A stretch of DNA of 64,000 nucleotides, taken from NCBI RefSeq assembly GCF_002304005.1, contig NZ_MRCQ01000001.1, positions 310,001 to 374,000 of the forward strand. The letters run 5' to 3'. Source of the DNA: Flavobacterium sp. ACN6 (GTDB taxonomy: Bacteria; Bacteroidota; Bacteroidia; Flavobacteriales; Flavobacteriaceae). Positions 26,216 to 34,393 of the stretch are shown here, one piece after another. Every line of letters starts with the position of its first letter. Within the stretch, counting starts at the first letter, position 1. Below the pieces are notes generated by a model. It worked only from the letters and a program-made list of their open reading frames with translations, made no database searches and had not been told where the DNA came from. Position numbers and translations under genes: made by a program.

Positions 26216-26397
26216 ATAAAATTACATTTTATATGTTTTTCAATTATAAAAATAATAATGATATTCTTATAAAACAAAATAATTGATCGGCTAAAAGCAA
26301 AAAAAATCGGTGTAAGACTAAAATTTAAAATATACTAAACATCATTTTTTTCTGATCAAAATCAACTAATAATAAATTATAAACCTAAAATTCATCA

Positions 26398-26454
26398 TTA
26401 AGGAAAAAAAACTACTCTTTACTTTATCGGTATTTTTAGTTTCAGGATACTAAT
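26398..26454 (+). pseudogene. Possible signal-peptide remnant
   Basis: The frame at 26398 reads (I)KEKKLLFTLSVFLVSGY and then TAA. It is a textbook Bacteroidota signal-peptide start except that the first codon is ATT rather than ATG. It may be a relic of another secreted-protein gene. Confidence 0.35.
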
Positions 26455-26545
26455 CTGTGTCCGTCTTTTCGCTTGATGATATTTAAAAAAAATTGAGTAA
26501 CAGGGTATCAGCGTACCTCTCTATTAATATTTAAATTATCATATT

Positions 26546-27382
26546 ATGAAAAAAATTCTACTTTCATCTTTATTGCTTTTTCCAATTCATGCAGTTGTTC
26601 AAGCAAACACTATTTCTACTTATTGCGCTGATAATACGAGAGCCATTGCCTTTCGAAACATTGAGGTTGACTCCTTAGCAAAACCTACTAGTACTTTTGA
26701 AATAGAGAGACACAGGGTGTGGCTTAATTTAACCAATACTAATGGTGTTTTTAAACAGATTTTGATCGCCTATGTAACGGGAGCTACCAACGGATGGGAT
26801 CAAAACTATGATGCTGTTACCATGGATGCATATAAGCCTGCTGATTTTTACAGTATTAATGAACGTAAAAGACTGGTTATTCAAGGACGTGCCCTGCCAT
26901 TTGATCCGTATGATGCAGTTCCTCTAGGCTATAGAACCAGCACATCAGGAGATATGACTATAGCTATTGATCACGCTGATGGCGACTTAATAAACCAAAA
27001 TATTTATTTACATGATAAAGAAACCGGCGCTATTCATAATTTAAAAAACGGCGGTTATACCTTCTCTACTATGATTGGTGTTTTTGCAGATCGTTTTGTT
27101 ATCACTTACAGTGCTGATGGTAAACTAGGAGTAGATGATTTTAAAAATATTAAACAGAATCTTATCGTTTCATCAAAGGATAAAACAATTAGATTAAAAT
27201 CTGACCAAGCTGCTTTAAAAGAAGTTTCTGTTTTCGACATCACTGGAAAATTACTTTTCAGCAGCCAAAAAATAGGAACATCCGAATTGGAAATTTCAAG
27301 CATTCAATCGGGAGCCCAAATTTTATTGGTTAGAACGACATTGGACAATGGAAGTACAATTACCAAGAAAGTGATCTTCTAG
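26546..27382 (+). CDS. Secreted protein made almost only of a T9SS type C sorting domain
   Basis: The 278-residue product has a signal peptide (1-20, ...VVQA), then about 28 linker residues. From about 50 to the end is a match to the type C sorting module of type IX secretion. Matches are RHRVWLNLTNTNGVFKQI, YVTGATNGWD, DFYSINERKRLVIQGRALPF, VPLGYRTS, DRFVITYSADGKLG, and the terminal immunoglobulin-like VSVFDITGKLLF...ITKKVIF. In other proteins this module follows a large adhesin or enzyme; here no passenger is visible. It may be a truncated adhesin remnant or a small cell-surface protein. A strong terminator follows. Confidence 0.8.
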   Translation: MKKILLSSLLLFPIHAVVQANTISTYCADNTRAIAFRNIEVDSLAKPTSTFEIERHRVWLNLTNTNGVFKQILIAYVTGATNGWDQNYDAVTMDAYKPADFYSINERKRLVIQGRALPFDPYDAVPLGYRTSTSGDMTIAIDHADGDLINQNIYLHDKETGAIHNLKNGGYTFSTMIGVFADRFVITYSADGKLGVDDFKNIKQNLIVSSKDKTIRLKSDQAALKEVSVFDITGKLLFSSQKIGTSELEISSIQSGAQILLVRTTLDNGSTITKKVIF

Positions 27383-27402
27383 TTTAATAAATAAAAAAAA
27401 CT

Positions 27403-27448
27403 TTAGGCCGTGCGAATATCGTCAAGAATTCGCCGGCCTTTTTTTATG
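27403..27448 (+). terminator. Rho-independent terminator
   Basis: AGGCCGTGCGAAT pairs with ATTCGCCGGCCT (one bulged base), followed by a T-run, 23 bp after the stop at 27382. Confidence 0.8.
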
Positions 27449-27619
27449 GTTTAAAATTGCTATTAAACCAACTATAAATAGCAGGAAATGAAAATTTGAC
27501 AAACTCAAGTGTTGAATTATATAAAATCAGCTGTGCAGGTTATTGTATTTTTAATTTATCCAATTGAAAAGGGATTAAAATATGAAACTTGGTTATTTAT
27601 AAACTTAAATTGAATTACT

Positions 27620-27901
27620 ATGACATTCCAAAACTACTTTTATGCCTCTGGCGAATTTTCAGATAATATGACCTCTTACGAAGAACAACTTTTGTTAAAT
27701 TATGAAGATTACCGTGAAGCTGGCTACACAGCATCTTTATCGAGCAGTCATTACAATTTGGAACTTGGAGATCGTAATGATGAAATTGAAGATAATTTTG
27801 ATTCAGAATTTGATTGGGATGACGAAAATTTAAATGATAAGCTGCAGGGAGAATACGATAAAAATGAAGAGCACCCAGGCACTTTTCAAATGAAAAACTA
27901 A
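27620..27901 (+). CDS. Small acidic hypothetical protein
   Basis: The 93-residue protein is very rich in Asp, Glu and Asn, with no signal or membrane segment. The C-terminal half is nearly all acidic (DNFDSEFDWDDENLNDK), which suggests a disordered tail or a DNA-mimic-like charge pattern. That is speculation from composition only. The gene is preceded by a region that is repeated, decayed, at 26.06-26.22 kb. The YodC-like gene follows 67 bp downstream. Confidence 0.6.
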   Translation: MTFQNYFYASGEFSDNMTSYEEQLLLNYEDYREAGYTASLSSSHYNLELGDRNDEIEDNFDSEFDWDDENLNDKLQGEYDKNEEHPGTFQMKN

Positions 27902-27968
27902 ATAATGAGATAGTACAAATTTGCATTTAATTGTAATTTTTAATAAGCAAACTAAAACAATAAACACC

Positions 27969-28151
27969 ATGGATATCAATTTTAAAAAAGGACAGGAAGT
28001 ACGTCAGGAATTTGGCGGGCCTGTTATGAAAGTAATCGATTTTGAGCCGGAACTAATTGAAAACGTCATCACCCAATGGGAAGACGAAGAAGGAACTATC
28101 ATAACCGGAAAATTCATGGATTCGGTTTTGGTTCCTGCAGAAGATCAATAG
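27969..28151 (+). CDS. YodC/DUF2158-family small protein
   Basis: The ATG at 27969 gives 60 residues beginning MDINFKKGQEVRQEFGGPVMKV, which matches the K-G-D-x-V-x-L-K-S-G-G-P-x-M-x-V pattern of YodC-like proteins (a small SH3-like barrel). The open frame extends upstream to 27921 but that extension is unlike the family. A typical member carries a Trp and a Gly in the second half (QWEDEEGTIITGKF), as here. The cellular role is unknown. Confidence 0.78.
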   Translation: MDINFKKGQEVRQEFGGPVMKVIDFEPELIENVITQWEDEEGTIITGKFMDSVLVPAEDQ

Positions 28152-28260
28152 AAATTCAGCTTGTCACAAATAGATAATACTCAAACAAAAAATCAACTAA
28201 TTATCGGATTTTACGATATGAAATCTGTCCAATAATTCTATTCAATACTTATAAAATTCA

Positions 28261-29991
28261 ATGGAGACTAAAGAAATAAAAAAACGCATTGCCATTTTGG
28301 GCGGAGGTCCCAGCGGCCTTTTTGTCTACAAAAGACTTATAGAATCTGGAAAAAATAATTTTGAAATTGATATTTTTGAGAGAAAAGCAGAACTTGGATC
28401 AGGAATGCCGTATAGCATTGAAGGTGCCAGCGATGAGCATGTGACCAATGTATCGGATAATGAAATCCCTACCATCGTAAACCATATGTCTGAATGGATC
28501 AAAACTGCTCCTGCCGCTCTATTGGAAAGGTTTAAAATTGATCCTGACAGGTTTAATGAATATAAAGTCGTACCTCGCCTTCTTTTTGGGCACTATCTTT
28601 CAGGTCAGTTTGAACTGCTTCAAAAAGCAGCTTCTGAAGCTGGAATTACCACAAGAATACATTTTAAAAGTACAGTTACAGATATAAGCTATAATACTGT
28701 AAATGAAACTGTAACCATCGAAACAGTACAGCAGGAAAATAAAGAATTTGATTTTGCAGTGATTTGTACGGGGCATAACTGGCCTATACGTTATGAGGGC
28801 ACTATACCAGGGTATTATGATGCGCCTTATCCTCCTCAAAAACTGGCGCTGCGTCTCAATCATCCCATCGCAGTAAAAGGGTCTTCTCTTACGGCAATTG
28901 ATGCCATAAGAACGCTTGCACGACATAATGGAGCATTTGAAGAATCTGCTGACGGCACTCTTTGTTTTGAACCTTTACCCAATAATGAAGCATTTAAAAT
29001 CATGATGCATTCTCGAAGCGGTATGCTTCCTGCGGTGCGTTTTCACTTAGAAGACTCTCATCTTTCTAATGACTCCCTCCTAACAGCGGATGAAATTGAT
29101 GCACACAGAAAAGAAAACGATGGATTTTTATCATTAGATTTTCTTTTTGAGCGTGATTTTAAAGAAATTTTCCGTGAGAAAGATCCTGAATTTTACCAAC
29201 GAATCAAAGGTCTTTCGATCGAAGGTTTTGTAGATGAAATGATGGAACTTCGCGAACGTCTTGAACCGTTTCAGCTTTTGAGAGCAGAATATACGCAGGC
29301 AGAGAAATCTATAAAAAGACAGGAGTCGGTTTATTGGAAAGAAATGCTTGCCGTACTTAGTTTTGCAGTGAATCATCCTGCTAAATATTTATCTGCCGAA
29401 GATATGCAGCGCCTTCAGAAAGTACTCATGCCGCTTATTTCAATTATAATTGCATTTGTTCCGCAGAAATCGTGCTCCGAACTTTTGGCACTTCATCAGG
29501 CTGGCGTATTAGATCTTGTTCCTGTAGGTTCTGAAAGTATCGTTGAACCACAGAGTGGCGGCGGAATTCTTTACAACTTTACAGATGACAATGATACGCC
29601 ACAGTCTATTTATTATAAAACATTTATCGATTGTGTTGGACAACCGCATTTGTCCTACAGCGATTTTCCTTTTAAAAGTCTGCTTTCCCAAAATGCAGTT
29701 AGTCCCGCCCGCTTGAAATTTAAATCGGCAGAAGAAGGACAAAATGCTTTCAGTAAAGGAGTTCTGCCTGTTGATAAAGATGCTCAAGGAGATTATTTTA
29801 TGCAGGTTTCGGGAATAGCAATTAATGATAATTTTCAGATCATTGACCAGTATGGAGCTTACAATAAAAACATCTATTTGATGGCAGTGCCTTATATGGG
29901 AGGCCTTAACCCTGATTATTCAGGTCTGGACTTTTGCGAAGCCGCATCGATGCGCATTGTAGAGGATATTTTGCAGCAACAGGAAATCTGA
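28261..29991 (+). CDS. FAD/NAD(P)-binding oxidoreductase (NAD_binding_9-like)
   Basis: The 576-residue protein has an N-terminal FAD dinucleotide fold, IAILGGGPSGLFVYKRL at about 10-26. A second conserved block is FERKAELGSGMPYS, and next comes HVTNVSDNEIPT. A second nucleotide fold lies around AFVICTGHNWP / GSSLTAIDAI. This arrangement is that of the large 'FAD/NAD(P)-binding protein' group related to lysine/ornithine-type monooxygenases and HcaD-like proteins. The substrate is unknown. It is followed by a terminator shared with the convergent dehydrogenase. Confidence 0.85.
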   Translation: METKEIKKRIAILGGGPSGLFVYKRLIESGKNNFEIDIFERKAELGSGMPYSIEGASDEHVTNVSDNEIPTIVNHMSEWIKTAPAALLERFKIDPDRFNEYKVVPRLLFGHYLSGQFELLQKAASEAGITTRIHFKSTVTDISYNTVNETVTIETVQQENKEFDFAVICTGHNWPIRYEGTIPGYYDAPYPPQKLALRLNHPIAVKGSSLTAIDAIRTLARHNGAFEESADGTLCFEPLPNNEAFKIMMHSRSGMLPAVRFHLEDSHLSNDSLLTADEIDAHRKENDGFLSLDFLFERDFKEIFREKDPEFYQRIKGLSIEGFVDEMMELRERLEPFQLLRAEYTQAEKSIKRQESVYWKEMLAVLSFAVNHPAKYLSAEDMQRLQKVLMPLISIIIAFVPQKSCSELLALHQAGVLDLVPVGSESIVEPQSGGGILYNFTDDNDTPQSIYYKTFIDCVGQPHLSYSDFPFKSLLSQNAVSPARLKFKSAEEGQNAFSKGVLPVDKDAQGDYFMQVSGIAINDNFQIIDQYGAYNKNIYLMAVPYMGGLNPDYSGLDFCEAASMRIVEDILQQQEI

Positions 29992-30021
29992 AAAATCAAT
30001 TTATAAAAATCAACTTGGCTA

Positions 30022-30060
30022 AAAAAAAGACATCTGCATAAAATACAGATGTCTTTTTTT
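30022..30060. terminator. Bidirectional terminator
   Basis: GACATCTG / CAGATGTC with flanking A- and T-runs forms an ideal hairpin between the convergent stops at 29991 and 30080. Confidence 0.85.
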
Positions 30061-30079
30061 AGCCGGAAATTAGATTTTA

Positions 30080-31243
30080 TTATTTCCACGGATCAAGGAC
30101 TACTTTTACACAGCCGTCTTCTTTTTTATTAAAGATATTATATGCATGTGAAATCTCAGATAAAGGAAGCCTGTGCGTAATAATGTCATCAAGCTGTACT
30201 TTGCCTTGTACCACATATTCCAAAAGTTTGTCGATATGTTTGTGTGCCGGAGCCTGTCCGCCTTTTAGGATTATTCCCTTATCAAAAAATTGTCCGAGCG
30301 GAAAATTATCATAGTTAACAGGATAAACACCAAGAACAGAAACAATACCGCTTCTTCTAACAGCGCTCATACACGCTTCCAGCACTTTTATCGAACCTTT
30401 TTCAAAATTAATAGTTGCTTTAATTTTATCTGTTAGGCTTCTTTCGGGTTCAAATCCGACAGCATCGATACACACATCCGCACCGCGTCCATTGGTAAGT
30501 GATCTGATATGCTCCACTACATCTTTTGGATCTTCCCATAAAATAGTGGTCGCTCCGGTAGAAACTCTGGCTTTATCCAAACGGTATTGCAGCGTATCCA
30601 CAATAATCACTTGTCTTGCTCCTCTTAGCCAGGCACTTTTGGCTGCCATAATTCCCACTGGCCCAGAACCAAAAATAGCAACAGTCTCCCCTCCTTTAAC
30701 TTCTCCCCAGTCCACACCTGTGTATCCTGTGGGAAAAATATCTGTCAAGAAAAGTACCTGCTCGTCGGTAAGATTGTCTGGAACTACGCGTGGTCCGTAA
30801 TTGGCATACGGTACTCGAACATATTGTGCCTGACCTCCGTCATAACCGCCATAAAGATCGGTGTATCCAAAAAGAGCTCCTCCTTTTTCTGTCAGGATTC
30901 CTCCCTCAGGTCCGTAATTTTCTGGATTACTGTGTTCGCAATTTCCCGGCACATCGTGATCGCAGAAAAAACAATTCCCGCAGGCCACTGGAAAAGGAAC
31001 TACTACACGGTCTCCTCTTTTTAGATGAGTAACCGCCGATCCCGTCTCCTCTACTATTCCCATAAATTCGTGTCCAAGCACCATGGGAGAAGTCGGCATA
31101 GCTCCTGAATAAATATGCAGATCTGATCCGCATATTGCCGTCGAAGTAACTTTTAAAATAATATCATCCTGTGCACTGATTTTTGGATCCTCTACTGTAT
31201 CGTATTTAACGGAACCTGGTCCGTGAATAACTGCTGCTTTCAT
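30080..31243 (-). CDS. Zinc-dependent alcohol dehydrogenase, formaldehyde-dehydrogenase-like
   Basis: The 387-residue MDR-family dehydrogenase has catalytic zinc ligands Cys38, His58 and Glu59 (GHE). The structural zinc Cys are at about 88, 91, 94 and 102 (CGNCFFCDHDVPGNC). The NAD-binding motif FGSGPVGIMA lies near residue 192. The insert EKGGALFGYTDLYGGYDGGQAQYVRVP is typical of glutathione-independent formaldehyde dehydrogenase relatives, which oxidise small aldehydes or alcohols with NAD in the cytoplasm. It is transcribed alone. I see no clear promoter element. Confidence 0.9.
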   Translation of the reverse strand: MKAAVIHGPGSVKYDTVEDPKISAQDDIILKVTSTAICGSDLHIYSGAMPTSPMVLGHEFMGIVEETGSAVTHLKRGDRVVVPFPVACGNCFFCDHDVPGNCEHSNPENYGPEGGILTEKGGALFGYTDLYGGYDGGQAQYVRVPYANYGPRVVPDNLTDEQVLFLTDIFPTGYTGVDWGEVKGGETVAIFGSGPVGIMAAKSAWLRGARQVIIVDTLQYRLDKARVSTGATTILWEDPKDVVEHIRSLTNGRGADVCIDAVGFEPERSLTDKIKATINFEKGSIKVLEACMSAVRRSGIVSVLGVYPVNYDNFPLGQFFDKGIILKGGQAPAHKHIDKLLEYVVQGKVQLDDIITHRLPLSEISHAYNIFNKKEDGCVKVVLDPWK

Positions 31244-31676
31244 AATACTCTTTTTAGAATTAATAGATCGCTAAGTAACTATTAATTAAAGAGTTAATTT
31301 TACAGAATAATTTAAAATACTTACAATTAAAACACACTATATCAAATCTGTTCTACATTTATCTTTTATATTTTGAATTATGTTAAAGACTCAAAAAAAT
31401 ATTATAAAAAAAATCATAAAATTATATAAAACAGACACATACTTTTTTTCCGAAATTTGCTTGTAAATCAATTAGATATGAATACTTTTCTACGCATATA
31501 CGGCTTATTTATTTATTTTTTACTCCTTTCATTTGGAGCAGTTGCGACTGGGCTTTTAGTTTTTTAACAACATAGCTTCGTCAGTCTCGTAATTTTTTCC
31601 GCCTGAATTACTAAATCAAAAGATATGTCCGTTATAACGGATTCCTTTCTAGTTTTCCATTTTAAAAAGTAATGTA
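31244..31676. other. Intergenic region with one possible small ORF
   Basis: 433 bp between two minus-strand genes. It contains the putative 29-codon membrane peptide listed separately and a 14-bp perfect palindrome TCCGTTATAACGGA at 31628-31641, close to the end of the HxlR gene. Confidence 0.55.
31478..31567 (+). CDS. Possible 29-residue membrane peptide
   Basis: ATG at 31478 to TAA at 31567 encodes MNTFLRIYGLFIYFLLLSFG then AVATGLLVF. It is one short polar/basic start followed by a continuous transmembrane-length hydrophobic segment. The sequence just upstream has GAAATTTG, close to the -7 consensus. There is no homology that I can recall, so coding status is uncertain. Confidence 0.3.
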   Translation: MNTFLRIYGLFIYFLLLSFGAVATGLLVF

Positions 31677-32024
31677 TTAACCTTCTATAATTACTTTTCG
31701 GTGTTTTAATCCCCATTCGGCAAGATCATTTATGATCGTTTTTAATGTTAACCCATACTCCGTCAGCTGATAATGAATTGTAACGGGCTGCGTGTCCAGA
31801 ACCGTGCGTTTAATCAGTTTATTGATCTCTAAGTCTTTTAATTCTTTGCTTAACATTTTATTCGAAATTCCATTTACATCATTTAATATATCTGTAAACC
31901 TTCTTTTATTGTGATAACAGATCGATGAAATTATAGAAATTTTCCATTTTCCATTCAATATATCCATTGTATCATGGACTGCCATTATCTCTTTTTTGTG
32001 TTCAATCTGACATTCGTTACTCAT
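31677..32024 (-). CDS. HxlR-family HTH regulator
   Basis: The 115-residue winged-helix protein of the HxlR type has Cys5 near the N-terminus (SNECQIEH), then DILNGKWKISIISSICYHNKRRFTDIL, MLSKELKDLEINKLIKR and the wing HYQLTEYGLTL. Many members sense aldehydes or quinones through that N-terminal Cys. It is divergent from an SDR gene 104 bp away. The shared promoter region is packed with GTTAC repeats, the first of which overlaps its own start codon. Confidence 0.9.
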   Translation of the reverse strand: MSNECQIEHKKEIMAVHDTMDILNGKWKISIISSICYHNKRRFTDILNDVNGISNKMLSKELKDLEINKLIKRTVLDTQPVTIHYQLTEYGLTLKTIINDLAEWGLKHRKVIIEG

Positions 32025-32102
32025 ACGTTACCTTGTTACTCAAACGTTACTGTTACTTTTGGTTACAAAGTAACAATAATAAACTTGTCTGAACTAACTT
32101 TG
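32016..32102. promoter_or_regulatory. GTTAC repeat operator array and SDR promoter
   Basis: GTTACTCATACGTTAC (32016-32031) and GTTACTCAAACGTTAC (32035-32050) are 15/16 identical direct repeats 19 bp apart. They are followed by the dyad GTTACTTT...AAAGTAAC (32052-32074). TAACTTTG at 32095-32102 is a good -7 element for the SDR gene. The array probably binds the HxlR protein. Confidence 0.65.
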
Positions 32103-32128
32103 CCAGTATAATTTTAAAATACAGTAAA

Positions 32129-32872
32129 ATGAATTTCACAAACAAAAATGTTCTCATTACAGGAGGAACTACAGGAATTGGATTAGCAACAGCAAAAGAA
32201 TTTATAAAATCAGGCGCAAACGTTTGGATCACAGGAAGAAATAGTGAAAACCTTACTAACGCGGCCACAGAAATTAACAGTCCAAACTTAAAAACGATAG
32301 TTTGTGATACCGCAAACTTAGCTGATCTTTCCCTATTGGAAAAGACTTTTGCAGAAAGCGGAAATAAATTGGACACGCTTTTTCTAAATGCAGGAATAGC
32401 AAAATTTACCTCAATCGAAGAAGTGACTGAAGCCGATTTTGATGCCCAGTTTAATACGAATGTTAAAGGTCATTTCTTTACACTTCAAAAACTACTTCCT
32501 CATTTAGGAGAAGGTTCATCAGTAATATTTACATCATCAACAGTTGCAACGGCAGCAAATTTAGGAAGTAGTATCTATTCTGCTACTAAAGGAGCCTTGA
32601 ATAAAATCGCGCAAATCGCTGCCAATGAATTAGCAGGAAGAAAAATTCGTGTCAACATCGTGAGTCCTGGCCCAGTTTCTACACCGGGACTTCATAAAGT
32701 TGTGCCCGAAGATGCTAAAGAATTCCTAGCAGGTGCTACTGCAATGCAGCGATTAGGCGACCCCGCAGAAATCGCGAAAACAGTTTTGTTTCTCGCTTCA
32801 GACGATGCAAGTTTTATCACTGGAACAGAGCTGTTGGCAGATGGAGGGTACATAAATTACGCTCTAAAATAA
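32129..32872 (+). CDS. SDR family oxidoreductase
   Basis: The 247-residue classical SDR has TGGTTGIG at about 11-18, NAG near 87-89 (FLNAGIA), the catalytic Ser in FTSSTVA, and YSATK with Tyr and Lys. The C-terminal GTELLADGGYINYALK is typical of 3-oxoacyl-ACP reductase-like or xenobiotic-reducing members. Divergence from an HxlR regulator is a common arrangement in which the reductase is induced by reactive carbonyls. Confidence 0.9.
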   Translation: MNFTNKNVLITGGTTGIGLATAKEFIKSGANVWITGRNSENLTNAATEINSPNLKTIVCDTANLADLSLLEKTFAESGNKLDTLFLNAGIAKFTSIEEVTEADFDAQFNTNVKGHFFTLQKLLPHLGEGSSVIFTSSTVATAANLGSSIYSATKGALNKIAQIAANELAGRKIRVNIVSPGPVSTPGLHKVVPEDAKEFLAGATAMQRLGDPAEIAKTVLFLASDDASFITGTELLADGGYINYALK

Positions 32873-32913
32873 ATTGATTGCTATCTAATATCAAAGTTGA
32901 TCTTATTCAAAGT

Positions 32914-32948
32914 AAAATGCTAAATCAAATGATTTAGCATTTTTTTTC
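32914..32948. terminator. Bidirectional terminator closing the PUL
   Basis: AAAATGCTAAATC / GATTTAGCATTTT is a perfect 13-bp stem with a four-base loop and a T-run. It separates the plus-strand SDR gene from the minus-strand GH8 gene. Confidence 0.85.
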
Positions 32949-33017
32949 ATCCGCCTTATAAAACAAACATCTATAAGAATTTTATACGGTTTCATATTCT
33001 TAAAGTTTAAAATTTAA

Positions 33018-34313
33018 TTATCCCTTTGAAGCTATGATTTGGTAGTTTCCACTTAAATGCATCAAACTGAAGAGATACATTAATCCGTCATAATAAGGAT
33101 CAAAGTAACCGTCGTCATAAGGCTCAAGTCTGGCGTTCCAAACAGCGTGAACAAAATCTATACTTGCTTTATCTTTGTTTACCAATGATGCTGTAGCTGC
33201 TGTTCCTACTAACCCAATGGAATGTCTTAGTTTTTTAACAGGACCAGCCTGGAGAATAAAATCAGGAGCAGAACCATCCAGATTAAATTGATCTTCATAA
33301 GTATCTAACCCTTTTGATCGCAGGAAATTTTGAAATTTCGCCGCATACTCTTCCTGCCATTTTTTATCTTTTCCATACCAAGTATAATCCATCGCAACAT
33401 TCATAGGAACGCGCCAGGAATCGTATCGAAATGCTGGCGGCATCCAAGGAGTTGGATGCGGTTCGCCGCTAAACTCGGTGTAATCTGAATTTAAACCTGT
33501 TACAGGGTGACAGGCTTTATGTAAAAAATTACGAGAAACATCGGCGCATTCTTTATAAAACTGTTCGTGTCCGTCTTTGGCATATAATGCCCATATTTCG
33601 TAAAATGCAGGAACATGATAAGAAGGATCTGTCCAATTGTAACCACCACCTTCAGGAACAAAAGAAATCTGCTTATGTTCGGTATTAATAATATTATGAA
33701 CATTACCTGTACCATCTTTTTTCCACATCGCATCTAAGATCTTTCTAGCTTCTTTGTAATAATCAATTCCTGTATTATTTCCCCATTTATTGGAAGCAAA
33801 AAGCAGGCTGGTTATATAATACAATTCTCCATCTGAAGCAGAACCAGGAGAATTCTGTTTTTTGGTCAGCGGATTTACACTCCAGGCAAAATAACCTTCT
33901 CTTGGACCATCCTGATGCTGCATATATTTAACAGACCATCTCCAGAGACGATCAAAAACATCTTTTTTATTGAGTTGAACGGCGATCATCATTCCGTATG
34001 ACATTCCTTCGGTACGGGCATCTTTATTTTTAACATCGGAGACATATCCTAACGAATCTCCTTCTTTAAAATAAACTTTATCTGGACCTTCAAAAATATC
34101 ATAATAAGCTTTAGCCAATTTCTTGTCGATATCAATTTGACTGTAACCTGCTTCTTTAAAAAGATTACGGTATTCAGGTCTTTTAAATTCTGATTTTTCT
34201 GCTTTCTTTTTATTTTGACTAATGACCAAAAGCGGAATAATCAATACAAAAATCAATAGCAGAAGTCGAGTTCTAATCAGGTATTTATTTGTAAAATCTT
34301 TAGCTATAACCAT
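33018..34313 (-). CDS. GH8 glycoside hydrolase, reducing-end xylose-releasing exo-oligoxylanase type
   Basis: The 431-residue protein has an N-terminal hydrophobic anchor/signal (about 17-33, ...PLLVISQ). GH8 blocks are clear. ARTEGMSYGMMIAVQ holds the catalytic acid Glu, SASDGELYY the conserved Asp, and YDSWRVPMNVAMD the later strand. LRHSIGLVGTAATA carries a His at the position that distinguishes reducing-end exo-oligoxylanases. The inverting enzyme would release xylose from the reducing end of xylo-oligosaccharides in the periplasm. It is the last gene of the SusC1 unit, followed by the terminator at 32.93 kb. Confidence 0.88.
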   Translation of the reverse strand: MVIAKDFTNKYLIRTRLLLLIFVLIIPLLVISQNKKKAEKSEFKRPEYRNLFKEAGYSQIDIDKKLAKAYYDIFEGPDKVYFKEGDSLGYVSDVKNKDARTEGMSYGMMIAVQLNKKDVFDRLWRWSVKYMQHQDGPREGYFAWSVNPLTKKQNSPGSASDGELYYITSLLFASNKWGNNTGIDYYKEARKILDAMWKKDGTGNVHNIINTEHKQISFVPEGGGYNWTDPSYHVPAFYEIWALYAKDGHEQFYKECADVSRNFLHKACHPVTGLNSDYTEFSGEPHPTPWMPPAFRYDSWRVPMNVAMDYTWYGKDKKWQEEYAAKFQNFLRSKGLDTYEDQFNLDGSAPDFILQAGPVKKLRHSIGLVGTAATASLVNKDKASIDFVHAVWNARLEPYDDGYFDPYYDGLMYLFSLMHLSGNYQIIASKG

Positions 34314-34393
34314 GTTTATTATTTTACTAGTTAATTTAAAAAAATGTGCACTTTGGTATCTTTCGTTTAATTAGAAAAATTAAATCTGCTTTT

